In this document: piece by piece, positions 1 to 14,650 of the stretch | Layout of the letters: each line of letters opens with the position of its first letter | Numbering within the stretch: the stretch's first letter is position 1 | DNA from: Fasciolopsis buskii | Lineage: Eukaryota; Platyhelminthes; Trematoda; Plagiorchiida; Fasciolidae | DNA: 64,000 nucleotides | Direction of reading: 5' to 3' | Assembly (NCBI GenBank): GCA_008360955.1 | Contig: LUCM01002898.1 | Coordinates: forward strand, 11,876 to 75,875 | Notes under the pieces: model-generated | What the model was told of the DNA's origin: nothing | The model's database searches: none | What the model saw: the letters and a program-made list of their open reading frames with translations, nothing else | Translations under genes and position numbers: made by a program

Positions 1-44
<44 letters not shown>
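1..44. repeat. (AT)n microsatellite
   Basis: Pure AT dinucleotide run at the window's left edge; it probably continues outside the window. Confidence 0.95.
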
Positions 45-46
<2 letters not shown>

Positions 47-3019
47 TGCACTACAAGTTGTCTATCTGAGTGCATCTGAGAACACCACGCTAAGTAGCTG
101 ACCACTGGACATTTAAGTCACGCAGTGGTGTAGTAGTTTCAGTCCCATCATAAACTAGCTACGCCGTGGATGTGACGCAAACTGTTCGCGCTCTGCGTAA
201 TACTCGGAGTTCGGCAGTCTAGGTTGGCAAAGTGTCTAGTCTAACGCGCTGTGGAACCTGTCGCAATCCGTCTCCACAATTCCCCACTGTAAGCTGGGAA
301 ACAATTTGTGGACGCCCTTCAACTCCCATGTTCCGCCCTCCACCTCAGCGCAAACCATAGACCGGACAATAATTGACGGAACATGTTCATTCGTTCTCGG
401 GTTATCCATGCAACACCAGCAATCCCCTTGTCACCCATATATGTTTCAGATTAATGTAAACCCTTGGAAATTCCTAATCGTTCATGCTCCGTTTCCATGG
501 CTTTTTCAAATCGAATTTGCCTCTCTGTTATTTTGTTTTAATTGCTTTGTTGTTATCTGAATATTTTTGCTCTTATTTGAAGTTTTGATCGTTATTGTTT
601 TCCTATCCTCCTTTCGGTCAGCTGATATTCAGTCGTATAGTCGTGTGCCTTATCAATCCTAATTTTTTCTCCTCGCGAAAGATTGATTTTCATGTATTCT
701 TCTTGAAGATTTGGAGTTTGCGATCTGCGATGTCATTCATCATTTTCATATATCTTTTTCTCACCTCTTAAACAACCTGAGAAATCTTTCCTCATTTTTA
801 CTGCTCCTCGGGTACTGATCGCTACTTCCTTACTGGCGCGCCAAATCTAGCACGCCTGCCAGTAGTAGATGATTGTGAACTGAATACCTACGCCATTTGG
901 CCCGCAGAATAGGTTGTATTCTTTTTATTTATCTTCGACAGAAATGGCAACCAGCCATAAATGATTTACACGGTCACATGTCTCTGGCACACGTAATCTG
1001 ATACTATGTTGGCCGATTTCTGTACAAGTACTCCTAGTTTGACGAAGCCCTGAAGCACGACTACAGAGCTTCATTAACGGGACTAGTCAAAGAACAGTAT
1101 TCGCACAAAATCATTCAGCATGTTCTGTGGGCCCCCTAATTCCGTATTGTCCACATAAACTTTATTTCGTATTGGGCTACTCGTGTAATGTTCAGTAGGC
1201 AAATCAGCGCAAGTCCACCCAGTCTGTGAACATCCGGCTGAATTACCAATATCTAATTTCTCGCATAACAGCAATTCATACCAACATAGTTGGTCGTATA
1301 TTTCTTGAGCGAAGGGTGCCATGACATCTCAAGCAAACCTGTCACATTTCTAAGGTAGTCATTTAAGTGCTTACTTAAGGCACGTTCTGACGATTTAGAA
1401 CTGTTCTTCGAACACTGCCGCGATAACAGCTGGCTAAAACAACAAAATCGCTAGATTCGGCAATGCGCGTGATACTGAAAAATATTCTATGACGGAAATG
1501 AGATTCCAGCTTAGTGATATGCTTATAAGGGAAGTTGAATTGTCACTGACAGTTCCAACATTTGGCCCAAGGATTAGTGACGACGGACCATCCGAGCCTG
1601 AACATCTGGCTATTTTAATTGGTCGAATAAACCTAGCCAAGTCTTCTGTGGAACAATTCAAGTATCACCTTCCGAAAACAGTTTGACTGGGATGTCGTTG
1701 GTTGGACGAATGTTATCACTTTTACTTATACCGGTACCCGAATGAAGTCTCTGTGTCCTTCGATCTTTTACACCGAATCGCTGAACGCTTTATCATATGA
1801 TTTTACTGTTGCTACTCATTGTGAAATGCCTGGTGAACAAAGTAACAACGAGCTAAATTTCCGTGTTGTGCTTGGAAATCTACCTAGCTTGTAAACTTTT
1901 ACGGGGTTTGTCAAAAGATCATCTTTCGTCTTCTCGAGAGTGCTGGGCTGCATTGGTTGTTTGACTGAGAGTGACTGATTGGAAATTGGAAATTGCACTG
2001 TATTGCACGATAGATCTTTTCAGGTTAAGATATTAACATTCCAATCAGCAGCAAAAGAAAAACTGACTGATATGCATGGTATAAAGACTAACACCGTCGA
2101 TCTTTGAGCAAATAAACGTTGGACATCAAGTAAAGTATTTCAGTAATGATAGTGTAAACGTAGCTGTTTCATAGTTCATCTCTTCTTAATCAGAATGCTT
2201 GCTAGATTCGGAGCAGTGCGACTGTAATAAATATTGTTAAGCTATTTTGCTGGTCCAGATTTTGAACGAACGGACGCATACGAATGGGAGAGAGACAGAT
2301 ATTTATGTACGTGAGAGGAAAGATCTGCGAGAATTTTCTATGCTTGATGCGCAAGGCACATGTTTTATCAATGGGGGTCAGTCGGAATGGAAGAAACACT
2401 GATAATGACAGTCGAGTGAACACCTTTGTTCAGTAGGACTGGAAAGTTAACAGCAAAGCAGTAGAATGAGGTAGGGAGAAGGCAATGACGGACAGTATGC
2501 TTTACCACAATTTCCCTCAGTCTGAGAAGTTGATAAGACAGTCGACGCGTTCGGCTGCTACAGTCGAAATGTGCGAGGAAAATCGTAAACTGGTTCATAT
2601 TTGAACACCTAGTTGTTTCACTGATTTGGCCACGGGAACAGACAAACCTTCAATTACCAAATGTTTGCTTGAGATAGACAAGTGAGAAGACTTAAAAGGT
2701 AAGCCAAAAGATTCATATGTATTAAATTAAAAACCAATCAGAACACTATGTAGATTTCCTAAGGGAGACGTGAAGTCCGACTGATGACAAACTGATTGAC
2801 ACAGCACGAAATCTTCCACATTCATGAGAATTTGTGCACCTGGGTCGGTAAGCTAATCACTGAGATAAGGAGTGAAAGGTTAAGGCAGAAGAATAGTTCC
2901 ATAAAGAACACCGAAAGTGTTAGGTGAGAGACTAGATTAGTGATGACCAAATTTAGTTTGCTGGATTCAATTGGAAGAGCCATCTTTCAGTCACAATAAT
3001 GATGCCAGAGTAAGGCGAC
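45..3019. other. Non-coding stretch, nothing recognised
   Basis: Only short unconvincing frames. No domain, splice-bounded exon, RNA gene or tandem repeat that I can support. Confidence 0.5.
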
Positions 3020-3430
3020 TTTATCTAGATTGTTTCAGTTCGGCTTGTAAGCAAACTGAAATGATTACTGAGGTGATAAAGAACCGAAATCATCAAGGAT
3101 GGCATGGTCAGGTAATGTGGATGTAGAAGAGATAACTGCAATTGAACGAAATCGCTTCGATAGAACATCCGAGGTCGAGGGTTTGGGGATGACAACCACC
3201 GTCGCAGATCCTCATAGAGTCGAGGCGGAGCCGGTATCGAGGGATTTGTTGAGGGGCGCAGCCATATCATCCAAGAGAGTACGTGCTTCCAACTCGAGAC
3301 CAACTGCGAACGCAATTTTGGACGGTCGACGAATCTTGAATATCTCTTCTGAAGAAAAGAGTTCAAATTCTGAAGCTGTATGGGATGGCAGGGAGTCGGA
3401 GAATGGGTGTATGAATGCAGCATTCATAAA
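3020..3430 (-). mobile_element. CR1-like LINE reverse transcriptase fragment
   Basis: The minus-strand translation, with stops, gives in order FSSEEIFKI, VVVIPKPSTSDVLSKRFRSI, SLSPQ and FQFAYKPN. This is the start of the RT domain of CR1-type elements, where a VIPIPKP...RPIA segment is followed by PQ.QFAY. The nearly complete CR1-like copy at 25.3-28.1 kb shares FAYKPN. The long open frame on the plus strand (3099-3485) is antisense to this and not a gene. Truncated at both ends and decayed. Confidence 0.65.
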
Positions 3431-6400
3431 AAAGCATCCGCACCGAGAATCGGCAACCGGACTTATTGCTCATCCAGAGGCCTGATACGGTGCTAATGCG
3501 TTTTACTGTAGCTAACGCCCAAAAATCGACTGGCGAAGGATGACTTCAAGCGTTTTACCAACTGCTTGACAAAGACGGAGACGTGTTTCACAGCAGCTAG
3601 ATCTTGAAGCTAATAAGTGGTTTTTTTCATTTATCTGAGGGGTCTCAATAGGGGTAAGACCATCTTGTCTTTGGTATAGAATACAATTTCAATGGGATCG
3701 CATAAGCGAAAAATTAACACCATTGTTTACCATAGAGCGGAGGTATTCAAAGAAAAACCAAGAAAATGCCGTAGATATGAACATTTGCTACAGGGAAATA
3801 TTGGCATGCGACATATTTCTTGTCTTAGTCTTGATATATTTGGTTTTGGCAAGTGAGAGGTATGCTGACTATGAATAAATAGTAGATCTAACTGAAATTA
3901 GAAAGTGAGCACTTGATAAAACAAAAGTCCCCGACCATAAACGAAGGAGAATAAGATCACCTACGATTATTCTGTCTAAAATTCTGTTTCATCTGATGGC
4001 GATAAGACTTTGATCAACCAGGTCGAAAGTGAATAAGGCATAAGTGCAGGCGTGGATAAAATCACCACCGAAAAAGTATAAACAATCAAAAAACAGTGGT
4101 ATAAGAACCATTATCGAATTTCCATAGGACAGAATGGTATCACGCATTGATCAAAATAGGGCGATTTGCAGATTACTAATTGTTGTCATGATAAGGGGAA
4201 ATTTGGGATTACATTTAGTGGAGAGAGTGAAGGCAACGGTTCACCTGCCGAACCATTGGCTACTGATGTGGGTTGCAACACCGCCGCCCGTATTCTGGAA
4301 CTGAACGCTGTCTTGACAAAAGCTTTGAAAGTTTCCAATTAGGAACAGGCCATCCTCACTTTTTCACTGAGCAAGGATTCTTGAATGGAATTAAAAGTTT
4401 AAAACAATGGTCAAGCTCAGCATTTTCCCAAATGAAAATCTGATGTTAGTGTTGATCAAAGTCGGAGTGATCATTTTGCTTGGTGTTGGGCGACCAAGGG
4501 CTAGTTGCTAGACTGTCTGCGTTTCTTAAACCAGGATGATTTCACGAAGATAAGAAACACGGCAATAAGAATGAGAGCAGGGAACCAATATGGATGAAAC
4601 TTTTCTCCGGATAATGAATTACAGGCGACGTGGATAGACTGTGTTTTAATTCCCAGTAGCAGTACTAGGGACTAGACGGGTTGCAGCGCAGTCTGTCGAT
4701 ATGAGTGGAACCTAGGAAAAATGAGCTTTCCAAGATGCAGAATAAGTCGGAAAATGCAGTGTCTAACAGTAGGTTAAATTCGACATTGTCATTTGCTGCC
4801 TACTGGAGTGAGAAAAGCAAACGTGTTTGCAAAGAAACTTCTAAATTTTTGTCAAGTGTGAAACTATGAAGACGGACCTGGGTTTGATTAGATCGCTCCA
4901 CAGGATGGAGATTGATTCAGATTTCTTAACTAATAAAGATAAGGGTCACATATCGAAACATGACATAGAAGTGATATGAGATTTACTGATTTCCATGAAC
5001 GACTGATGATCGGGTTGTTATCATTCTTCTCGAATCCACGTGCCAGTTCAAACTCAATGGACACTGATTATTAGTGATTCCCTAGAAAAATAAAACTAGA
5101 GCGCGGACTACTGTGGAATGTCTTGTCGTGTAGAGTTGTATATCAAATATAGGAATGGCACGTTTGCCAGTTGTGATTCTGCAAGATTCCAACGAATTAT
5201 TACACGCATTTAACACCACATCCGATTACCTGATTTACGATCGAGTTGGAAAGTGACTGTTTTCTCCGGTTCCTGGATTAAGGCTTGCGCCGAGTAACAA
5301 AGGGTCAAATAAAGAAAGCCGCACTTCGTAAATCTTACCGGCTGGGAGATTAGACGCATTCCCCTAGCTTTGTTCGTCTCAAACAAAAGAGAAAATTGAC
5401 AAGATAGTTGACCTACAGAGCGACAAACATTTTAGCCCTCAGAAACGCATTAGGGCGCTGGAGTCCCAACCAGAAATTCTGAAGACAAATGGTTATTTTT
5501 TTCCTAACAAGGATGAAATGGCTGTACAGTGCTTCCATGGTTTCTTTATGGTGAATTGAGCGATGATAGTGAATTATTTCATGACAAATAGTTATCCTGA
5601 TAGGCTTGTTTGAAGATATACTACTGGATGAGAATCCTTAGTCTAAAACGCAATCAGTGAACAAGCGCACATTAGAGAGAGGTGACCTTTAAAACTGCTA
5701 GATCACCAGTTATCTAAAACCATTGAAATAAGCTTCCCTGCCGCAGATTATCAGGTTGTGTCAAAGACCAATCTGTTTTTAATTTGACGGTCTAGGGATT
5801 TGTTGCCTCATTCATTCCAATCTTTTGTGGTTTGTCAATTCACGCGTTCTTATAACGCAAGGCAAAGTGGACGCAAGGAGGCGACTATCCGGATGAGTGG
5901 CTGAGCATGTCCCGGCTTCTGTTTTGGTAGGGCACAGCTAAGGTAATAAACAGCACAATCCTACAAAGCTCGGTCGACAATAGACACCAAGTTGATCCGG
6001 TAACAGTATTTAGGACGATCCGCGGAGCACCGAGAATTAACACCAATGGAATGTGGAAGCGTTTTCTCATGACTTTTGAACCCATACCAATTAGAGTGCT
6101 CAAGCCAGAGCTAAGTAAGCAGCGCAATCTTGTGCAACCATTGTTGTTGCCTCGGGCAGGAAAGTGAAATGGATAAACCCTGATGCACGTTCAGTCTCTA
6201 CTCAACGATTTTCGATTCGTTTTATTTTCGCGCCTGCAGCTGAATTTTCTCACTCATACACTAACACATGGATCGCTTCACACCTATCCCTCGGAAAAGG
6301 AAATTCCAGTCGGTTGTGAAACTGTCAGATGTTTTGCACTCATTCACACATTTCTGCCTGTGCTACGCAGCGCTATATATGCAGATACTAGAAGCTATAC

Positions 6401-9400
6401 ATTGAAAAGAAATTTCTTCGTGTACAAGATTTCTTAACGACGATTCGAACGATAACGCTGCATGGTGATTAATTTCGTAAACAACACTACTTGGAAAGGC
6501 CCCACTTTACATTTGCCTGACGGGTTATATGCTAATTAAGTGTATACGGTAACCATCAAGCAACAATCCGAGAATCGGAATCTATTTCCCTTGTGGAATA
6601 ATGAAAGATTAAGGCAGCCTATCTGAGGGAGTGGTTGCGAATAGACAACGTAACTCCTTTTCAATCAACATAACTGCCGTGTCTATTGATGTTCAGCTAG
6701 TGAGTGCGGATTCTTCTGTTCTCTGGGTTTGCTAATGTTGTGACTTGCATTTACCTGACAGTCAACAAATTGTTTATAACCCTTATTAGCACTAAGGTCT
6801 CACTGTCAAACGTTTGACGTCTCTAAGTAAACCCAACTTTGAAATTTTTTGCTGAGTCGGTAAGTGTTGTTGCTCAGAATTACGTTTGTGACAACTTCAG
6901 TGCTGACTTCTTATGTTTCATTCAAAGCTCAGATAGCGTGGATAAAGATCACCGTATTTTTGTTTTGCACAAGGTGTCGTTAGAAAGTCGGCAAAGGCTC
7001 AATTGTTTACTGAATTTTTCACTACGACTTCTTATAACACTCACTGTTCACAGTGTTAAATTCTCGATCGATTCGGCTGAGAACACCTCCTGGTTCATCA
7101 TCGCTTCCCCGTTGGCCGTAAGGATGATGAATGCTGATCGGCCTTGCTGAACTTCGTACCATGTCGTCACAACTGCTGACAAACTCCCATTGACACACTT
7201 GCATTATCGATTAACGATCGATAAACATCGGCTCTGTACCAACGGTTTATATAAACCTTTATTATTCAGTACCACAATGCGGTTGTTGTTGACTTGTCGA
7301 CCACGCAGTTATACGATAAAAATATACATAACAGCGATCCACATGCAGCAACGTTATTTCAATCATTACGAACCGAACTCGATTCTGATACGGTTAATCA
7401 GCGATTTCCTAAGAAGACACTGGGGACAGCGTTTTTTCCGTGAACCCAATGCGAAAACGGCCAGATTTGCATCTCGTCGAGAGAACCAGCAATCACTGGT
7501 CCGCTGAGTTTGCTACGCAAACCCGAAAAGTCAGATAGACGAAATCCCGCATCATTTCCATATGGTACAATGCTTCTTTACGTTAGACTACAATTCACAT
7601 AGAATGAAAAGGTCAGATTTAATTCAAAATGGAGAAATAAAAGTTTGCATCTGGGTAGTTTGCAATTTATTAGGAAGAAATATACAAAGTATTTTTTCCA
7701 GTTTTTTTTTGTGAGGAAAGGAATGTGACATTGTGCAATGCTTGATGCTTTGAAAACGGTTTGTTGCCCGTTCTCCTTCTCGTAGATAACATCATTCCGA
7801 GCGACTCATTACACCGGAATCTTTTGCCAAACCAGGTGACTCCACCACATTTAGTTTTCCTAAGTCCATGCTTAAGTACAAACTGTATTCCAAAAATTCT
7901 TTATGATTTCATCTTTGTTCTCATCACTTTGTCGAAACTCATCTCCCAGAATTCGAATGTTCATCGCGTCATAACCGTTATTCGTATTGGAAAAGCAGGG
8001 TAAAATCTGTGAAGCACTTTCAGTGCCCGCTATTTTCATCCTTGCCGGACGAAAATTTTTCATTAACATGTTCGGATATACCTCCGTTCAAGTGAGCACT
8101 AAATAAACTATTTTGCCTTCAAAATATTAAACTTGCCATTAGCTTTTTCTGTGTTTCGCTTTCGACTCTGTGCTGTGGAACTAAGTAGTATTCTTCGAAA
8201 ATAAATCTGACGGACCAGGTTGCTCACATTGGACTGGGACAAAATTACCTCCGGGTCAGTTAGGTAGACACAAACTTGGTGAGGACCTGTTTCTTACAAA
8301 ATGAATAGTTCCATCTTCTTCATTTGAATCCCCCAAGCCAATCACACCTCAGTAATCAAATCAGCGGAACTTCTCGGGGACCTTAACATTCTCATGGTAG
8401 AAATTTCTTCTCAGAACCACCTGAACAGCCTGGACCAGTGACACCTGGGGACAACATTTTCGCCAGAGGCAGGCCAAAATACAACGAGACTGTTCATTTG
8501 GATATCAAGATTTTCTACCAACACCAAAATCACTACATTTTTCTAAGGTTTAATGGGGCAAGACAAACTACCAAGGAGCCACTGCATCAACACTGGGAAT
8601 GCTGCTATCCGAATACGGCTGTTTTTGGTCTTTAAATCCGTTTGACCGCTATCAACGTCGTAAGTCTTCACTCCCTATTTGAACGTCATTAATCTGATAA
8701 GCAACCAAAATACACAGAAGGAACTCCGGATCGCTTTTACGATTTCATTACGGGCTACTAATTTTAACAAGCAAATCATTTTCTAAAACTCTGTAATCTG
8801 CACTGCCTGAATTGAGAACAGAGTTCAAAGACGTCCCACACCATGGAAACCTCACTGAGGTTTTTTTAAATCCGTAAAAACCTCTTGAAAGGGGCATCAT
8901 TTGCTCCACTTTATCTCTGCTCCACTTTCAAATAACACCTTTTGTTGAAAGCTGCTGGCACGCAGGCGATCTTGATTAAGAAACTTGCCCCAATCAATTT
9001 CTATGGGAGTTTAAAGGAAACGTCGAAATATTTCGCTACCGAAGTTTACGGTGCTTTCCATTTGGAAACTATCCGTAGAATTACTAACTTCTTACCTACC
9101 TGTAGTCTTCTGTTCTTGACCCAAGATCCTTACTGACTTCTCAATAGGAAAACATGTGACTCTTCTCGGGCCGTGAAAGGTAGCTTTATTGGTCACTGCG
9201 GGGCGACTAGTTCTGACCAATCTTATGTTAAAGCGCGCAAACCATTGGGTGGTACCCTACAAGGACCCGCTTCAATAATAATCCAATGAACTTAGTTTGA
9301 TCAAAAACGAAAACATTTTCGAGGTAACTAACATCGATGGTAACTAAAGCGCATTTTGGGAAGTTGCCAGTCAAGAGCACTGAATCATGTTGTTGCAAAA

Positions 9401-11329
9401 GGTCACCTGGAAAGATAATAGCCAGAATCGCATCCCTACGATCCTACCTAGTCATTCTATCATATACGTATTAGGTAATGTGCATCATGGTCTCTCATGT
9501 CCGGATGCAGCGTATAATTTCTCGATCTCTTCGAAAACCACCAACAACCCCTCTGGCACGGTTCAGTAGCGCTCCATTTAACGGAAATGTGACTGCGGTC
9601 CAAATCATCTTGCTAAGCCAAATACTAAAGATGACTATCACGATGAACGGGATAGTTCCATCGGTCAGATTCCTACTCGTAAACCGTTTCTAATTTCTGG
9701 GGGTCATGGTGTCCATTTGAAATCAGAAGACGAACATGCCGAATACTTTCTGAGAAAAAATGGCCTATGAGGGTGAACAAATGGAGACCGCTTGGCAATG
9801 TTTCTTCTCCCCTTAGTCTGCTGGTCATCACCAATACTCCTTTTTCAGGACCCCAAAAGATACTTGCTGACAATACTTTGGTGACCCCAGACTGGTACAT
9901 TAAATCAACTACATCTTGTTGTATCCTCGTTGGGCACAAGTAGTCGGGCATGCAGCAGCGGCTTAATGTGAAATGACAGTGACATGGATTGCACACATTT
10001 ACGCTATTGCCTCAAGGTTCCTCTTTCAGTAAGGCAAAAAATTCGTCTCTGCTGCACAGACGATGCCACCAAGCTGACAATATCGGGTAAAGATCCTGAA
10101 TTTTACAAAGCTATGGAATTCAGGTTAATCGTGATGCAAAAAGATGACAACTGAATAAGTGGTGGAAGATCTCAAAGTATTCAATGCAATTAATTCACCT
10201 AAGAAGCTAATAAAAAGACAAAGGTAGAGAAACGCTTGTAAATCCACAGTTGTTACTCCGATCTCTCGTCTTTTATCTTCTCCAATAGTGGAACCAAACA
10301 TGTATCATTTCCAGAAAGAGGGTAGAGACCGACAAATGGCTACAAAGTGAAGGAGTCGACCGTCGCTGGGACGAATACAACCTGAGACCTTCAGCTTGAA
10401 AGTCTGTGGTGCTGATAGTTTGATCACTGCCAAGACTAAGGTGTCCAGATTTCACAATCTATCATATCATCACAACATTTTGCATGAAGCAAATTACACA
10501 GCAAGGAGATAGCAAGACAGACGCTGGAATCACAAACCGGTCTAAGTCTCCTGTTGCGGACCTTGTAGGTCTTTCCGACTCAAACACTCCTCTTCTGAGA
10601 AGGCAAAATTTCTTTCATGTTGTTTGACTCTAGGAGTCACCCGAATTTAAGACAGTAGCAGAAGCTTCAAATCTGACTTAGTCACTTCAGCCACTTGCTT
10701 AATCGCCCTCCCGTCCAGTCCGCATTGTAAGGGTCATTAAGCAATAATGAGCAAAACAAACTAAACCATAAGCCTCTTAGTGAAATGAAAATTGTCTCCA
10801 CCGTACAAGTCATGGAAGAAAAGAATTCATCTGGGAAAGATACCGTGCTATTCATTATCTTTGCACTGGGATACCAAAGACATACTAAAAGGTTGGACAA
10901 CACTCACTGCACTGCTTCTACTAAATGAGGGTGAAATGTCTATCTACGCGAACTACACGAATAATATTTCAAGCTTCATCCGTTTTGCTTCTATTACAAT
11001 CACATGAACAACTTGAAACCCGTGTTGTTTCATGAGTTAGGTCTGCATTCCATGGATAATTCTAAAACATTCCTGCAAATTTCAGCCACTCACCGAAGAG
11101 TATTCCATTGGCTTTAAGCAGGCACCCGATTGCCGTGACGGGCATGTACTCCGTCAAAATGCTACGAATCGAAAAGGTATCCCCTAAGTTATGTTGATTC
11201 GTTAGCAAGAGGCGCACAACGATGCGTGTTGCCGGCAGTTTCTCGAATTTTCATTAGATTTCGGCCCCCGACAGCGCCACCTTCCACCACCAGTCAAAGC
11301 GAGAACCAGAGTGGGCACTACGTCTTACA
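3431..11329. other. Long non-coding stretch
   Basis: No gene recognised. Short frames of 60-110 codons occur, for example 7190-7507 (+), 6839-7150 (+) and 9673-9996 (-). None shows a known motif, signal peptide or splice-bounded structure. A perfect 17-base inverted repeat lies at 8847-8863. Undetected decayed repeats are likely. Confidence 0.5.
8847..8863. repeat. Perfect short inverted repeat
   Basis: AAACCTCA and TGAGGTTT around a single C, followed by a T run. On the plus strand this is a hairpin followed by Ts. No gene lies beside it. Confidence 0.5.
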
Positions 11330-11545
11330 TGACTCCAGTAAGATGACAAAGCTTGTGTCCGATCTCGAGTTCGCCGACGACACTGACATTCTAGCGGAGG
11401 ATCTTGGAACTCCGTATTAAATGTGAAATTAATTCGGTTGGTCTGAATATAAATACTTCGAAAATAAAATTAATCTCCACTTCACAGGTCCTGACTCACC
11501 CTGACTGCATCAGTTATGAAACTGGGGGCAGGTGAGCCACTGGAC
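11330..11545 (+). mobile_element. RTE-like LINE reverse transcriptase fragment (FADD box)
   Basis: The translation gives VSDLEFADDTDILAEDLG, the catalytic YADD-type box of a reverse transcriptase (FADD at 11370-11381). After a frameshift it continues LRIKCEINSVGLNINTSKIK, matching the segment after the box (V..VGL.INT.KTK). Upstream and downstream parts are lost or unrecognisable. Confidence 0.65.
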
Positions 11546-14370
11546 TTACCCAGATCTTACTTTTAAGTCAAATAACCAGGTCACGTAGTGTTCACCTTAG
11601 TATAGGCTGCGCAATCACCTGCAATCTCGCGGTGAGTTGGTCTCCACCGGAAGCCGCGTGCTTACTAAGCTAATGACTACCTAGAGCCCATATAAACCTG
11701 CACATTTTGGCCGCTGAGAAAGAAAAGGGTACAGATTTTCTATCGATGATGCCTTAGCTATCTGACAGAAATGATAGGAATGACCACGTCCCAACCTACC
11801 ACGTGTCAAACCTGTGTGAACACAAGGCGTCTCTCCTAGTTACTCCGACGACGTTGCCGGCAGTGGTTCGCTCACGATCTTCACCAACCCGAAATGAAGC
11901 TTAATGGGGAGCTTAGTGCCACATAAATTATCAGAATAGAAATAACGCCTTGGTGCCTAATTAAAGTCGCGTATGAGCACAGTTAAGGTAGATATGGATC
12001 ATTTAAGCCTTCGGTCGATCTTTCGAGGGATCGCCAGACCCCACGGTGCACAGACCATTTGCCAGATTATAAAGTGTGTACGACTGCTACCAGAGGGATA
12101 AAATGTGCTCAAATAAGAGACACTGACACAAAAATAAAATAAATAATTAGCGATAATCAGGACAAATGTTTGATTGCTTTATGGCTTTCATACAATATCA
12201 GGAGAATAAAATGATTGTATACATTGTTCAAAAAGTTGGGCCTGATGATTCGGACATTTTCACGGTTCTTACACAATTTATTCGATTCATCTGTTTACTA
12301 TATCGTTCTGTATTTTTTGATAACCTGAGGCCAGAAGCTGGCTACATCCGGGCTTTTCAAATGTTTCCCATACATCTACAAGTACTTCCGTTAGAAGACA
12401 GAAAGATTTTTCCGCCACCAAAAAAGAAATATCAGATACAAAGTGTAGCACAATCGACGCCTTGATTCTGCACCTTCAAAATATGTTCATTCGATAGCTT
12501 CGTAAAATCCTTAGTTCGTGATTCCACATGAGTCAGGTAAACGTTGAAATTTCCGTCAGACTATACATATGGATGTGCATATTTAACGGTACCTCATTGG
12601 CTCTAGTTCGCTGGAAGTCTCACACAACTGGCCTGGGAAACGGAGACTTACCGATAGGGGCGTTCGCTCTCAGCTGTCGCTAAGCCCCTTCACCCAGACT
12701 AATAGTTATGAATAAATGCATATCTAGGGATGGAAACAGGAAATCAGTTTCTATTCAACGGATCCAAAACAGAATACTAAAAGCCAGGATTGAATCTGTG
12801 AACTTCCGTGGCTAGTGAGCACCAAAATGGCAATGTTTTAAACTAATTTAACTTTTAATGTTTTCTGATTAGTATAATCATCCCTTTAGACAATGAAGTC
12901 AATTAAAAAGCAAAACTTTCGTCTTTGTAGCACAACTGAACTATGACAGCTGAGGCTTTCGAAGGCCAACTGAACAAATGATGGCCCGTCCAATGGGCAG
13001 CAGTCACACAACAACAAATCAGATCTCAGGCTCGTCGGCAGAATAGAATACAAAGCAATTAGTAATATTGACTGTGTAGTGACGAATTAATACAATTAGG
13101 TTGAAGCTATGATTTTTACAACCGAATGTTCAAAAATTGAGCCCAGATGCGAAGAATGCAACGGACTTCATCGTCACTCTTAAAGCCCGTATACTTGTCC
13201 TTGACAAACTATTATATTGTACACACTATTGCATATCATGTTTTTGGATACTGAACGTTGATAGCCAACTCCAAGGTCAAGTGTCAGCACAACCGTGATG
13301 ACATCACACGGATTTTGCCAATCGGTGGTTGGGATGAGCGAAGAAGCCGCTCTAGAATGTCTGCCATTAGAGATAAACAAGATTAGTCCACGAAACCATT
13401 AGGCCAATTAGTAGTGACTATTAGGAACTGGCAAAGCGCTATATCCTTACTATTTTAAACGCGATTTGTTCGGCTACGCAATTCTCCCTAGAACTGCTGA
13501 GAATGAAAGATACTCATTTCGAGATAGAATCGATAGATTGTTTTCGAACTGATTCTTCGACGGACATCTTCAATTTTACGGCATCATTCAAATCGGCTTT
13601 CCTGAAGGATAATGCTTCATCCTATCTCGCTCTTACAATCAAAAACAGTCATCAAGTTGTTTATCACCCAGACATCTACTGTCCTGTCTCTCTTTATGTT
13701 GATTATTTTGAACGGGACTCTACTCTGCACCAAATACTCAACGGTTTTTGGCACTCATCGTTCACTTGGTTGTCCATCCAGTCGTTCTATCAATCCAAAA
13801 CGTCTGCAGGACTGAACGTCGCTTGGTCAATACGCAGCTTTTAGATTCCAACCGTGAACGGCGTTCTCAAACGTAAGGATTTTGCAGGTACACCAGTCGA
13901 ATTGGGGTTTTGAACAAGTACTGAATGCACATTAGCTATGGAAGATGGCAAGAGATGGCAGCAAAATTTCTCTGTTTGGATACGTTCGGTATTTTGAGCA
14001 AACGCGCGTCATGGATACACTTCTGAACAGGCACGTATCCGCGCATCACTTACTGCGACTGGCTAAAGGGTCATGCATGAGTTCAGATCTCGTGATATTT
14101 CAGTCGATGGTTTCGTAAGCAAAATTCATAAAAAAAAAGACTGAAATATTGACATGAAGCATTTTCTTTGGGTCGCGTTTCACGATTACTTTGCTTAACT
14201 ACTGATTCGATTTGGTTCACAGGCAGAATAATCCGGCTTCGTATAAATCTGATCATTTGAAATTGGTAACGTACATTAATCTGATCTGGCAGGTGTTAGT
14301 CCTTGGCGCAAACGCGTACACGCATGCGTAGGAGATAGCAGACTGTTGTATGTATTCTAAGGTTCACGAA
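11546..14370. other. Non-coding stretch left of the A2M-type gene
   Basis: No recognisable gene. Open frames at 12166-12465 and 13503-13844 (+) lack known motifs. This region is downstream of the A2M-type gene. Confidence 0.5.
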
Positions 14371-14376
14371 TTTAAT
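14371..14376 (-). terminator. Candidate poly(A) signal for the A2M-type gene
   Basis: ATTAAA on the minus strand, 275-280 bases past the stop codon. I see no AATAAA on this strand between it and the stop. A single hexamer is weak evidence. Confidence 0.25.
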
Positions 14377-14650
14377 CCAAAATTTGGCAACCGAATGAAG
14401 AATAAGAGAATAACCGTCAGCCATTCGGTAGAAATGAGCAAAACAAATCAAACTGTCGTACAGACTGATACGTCAAGTAAAACAGAACAAACCGGTGAAA
14501 TGAGAGAGAATAGCAGGCAGCTCCGGATCTGGTAACAAGTAATCCAGACAAAACTCCCAATTACACAGACGAGTATTTCTGAAATTCGACTGTAATATTG
14601 AGGTGAGGTGTTCCATTGTTTGGATGAATTATAAACAATTTTCATTCGGT

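Noticed and set aside
3099..3485. 128-codon open frame on the plus strand
   Set aside because: It is antisense to a CR1-like RT fragment on minus and has no motif of its own.
8838..8850. Shared CACACCATGGAAAC with 45635-45648
   Set aside because: Matches of this length are expected by chance in 64 kb, and the flanks do not align.
9673..9996. 107-codon minus-strand frame, considered as a LINE endonuclease piece
   Set aside because: No endonuclease motif could be placed with confidence in any frame.
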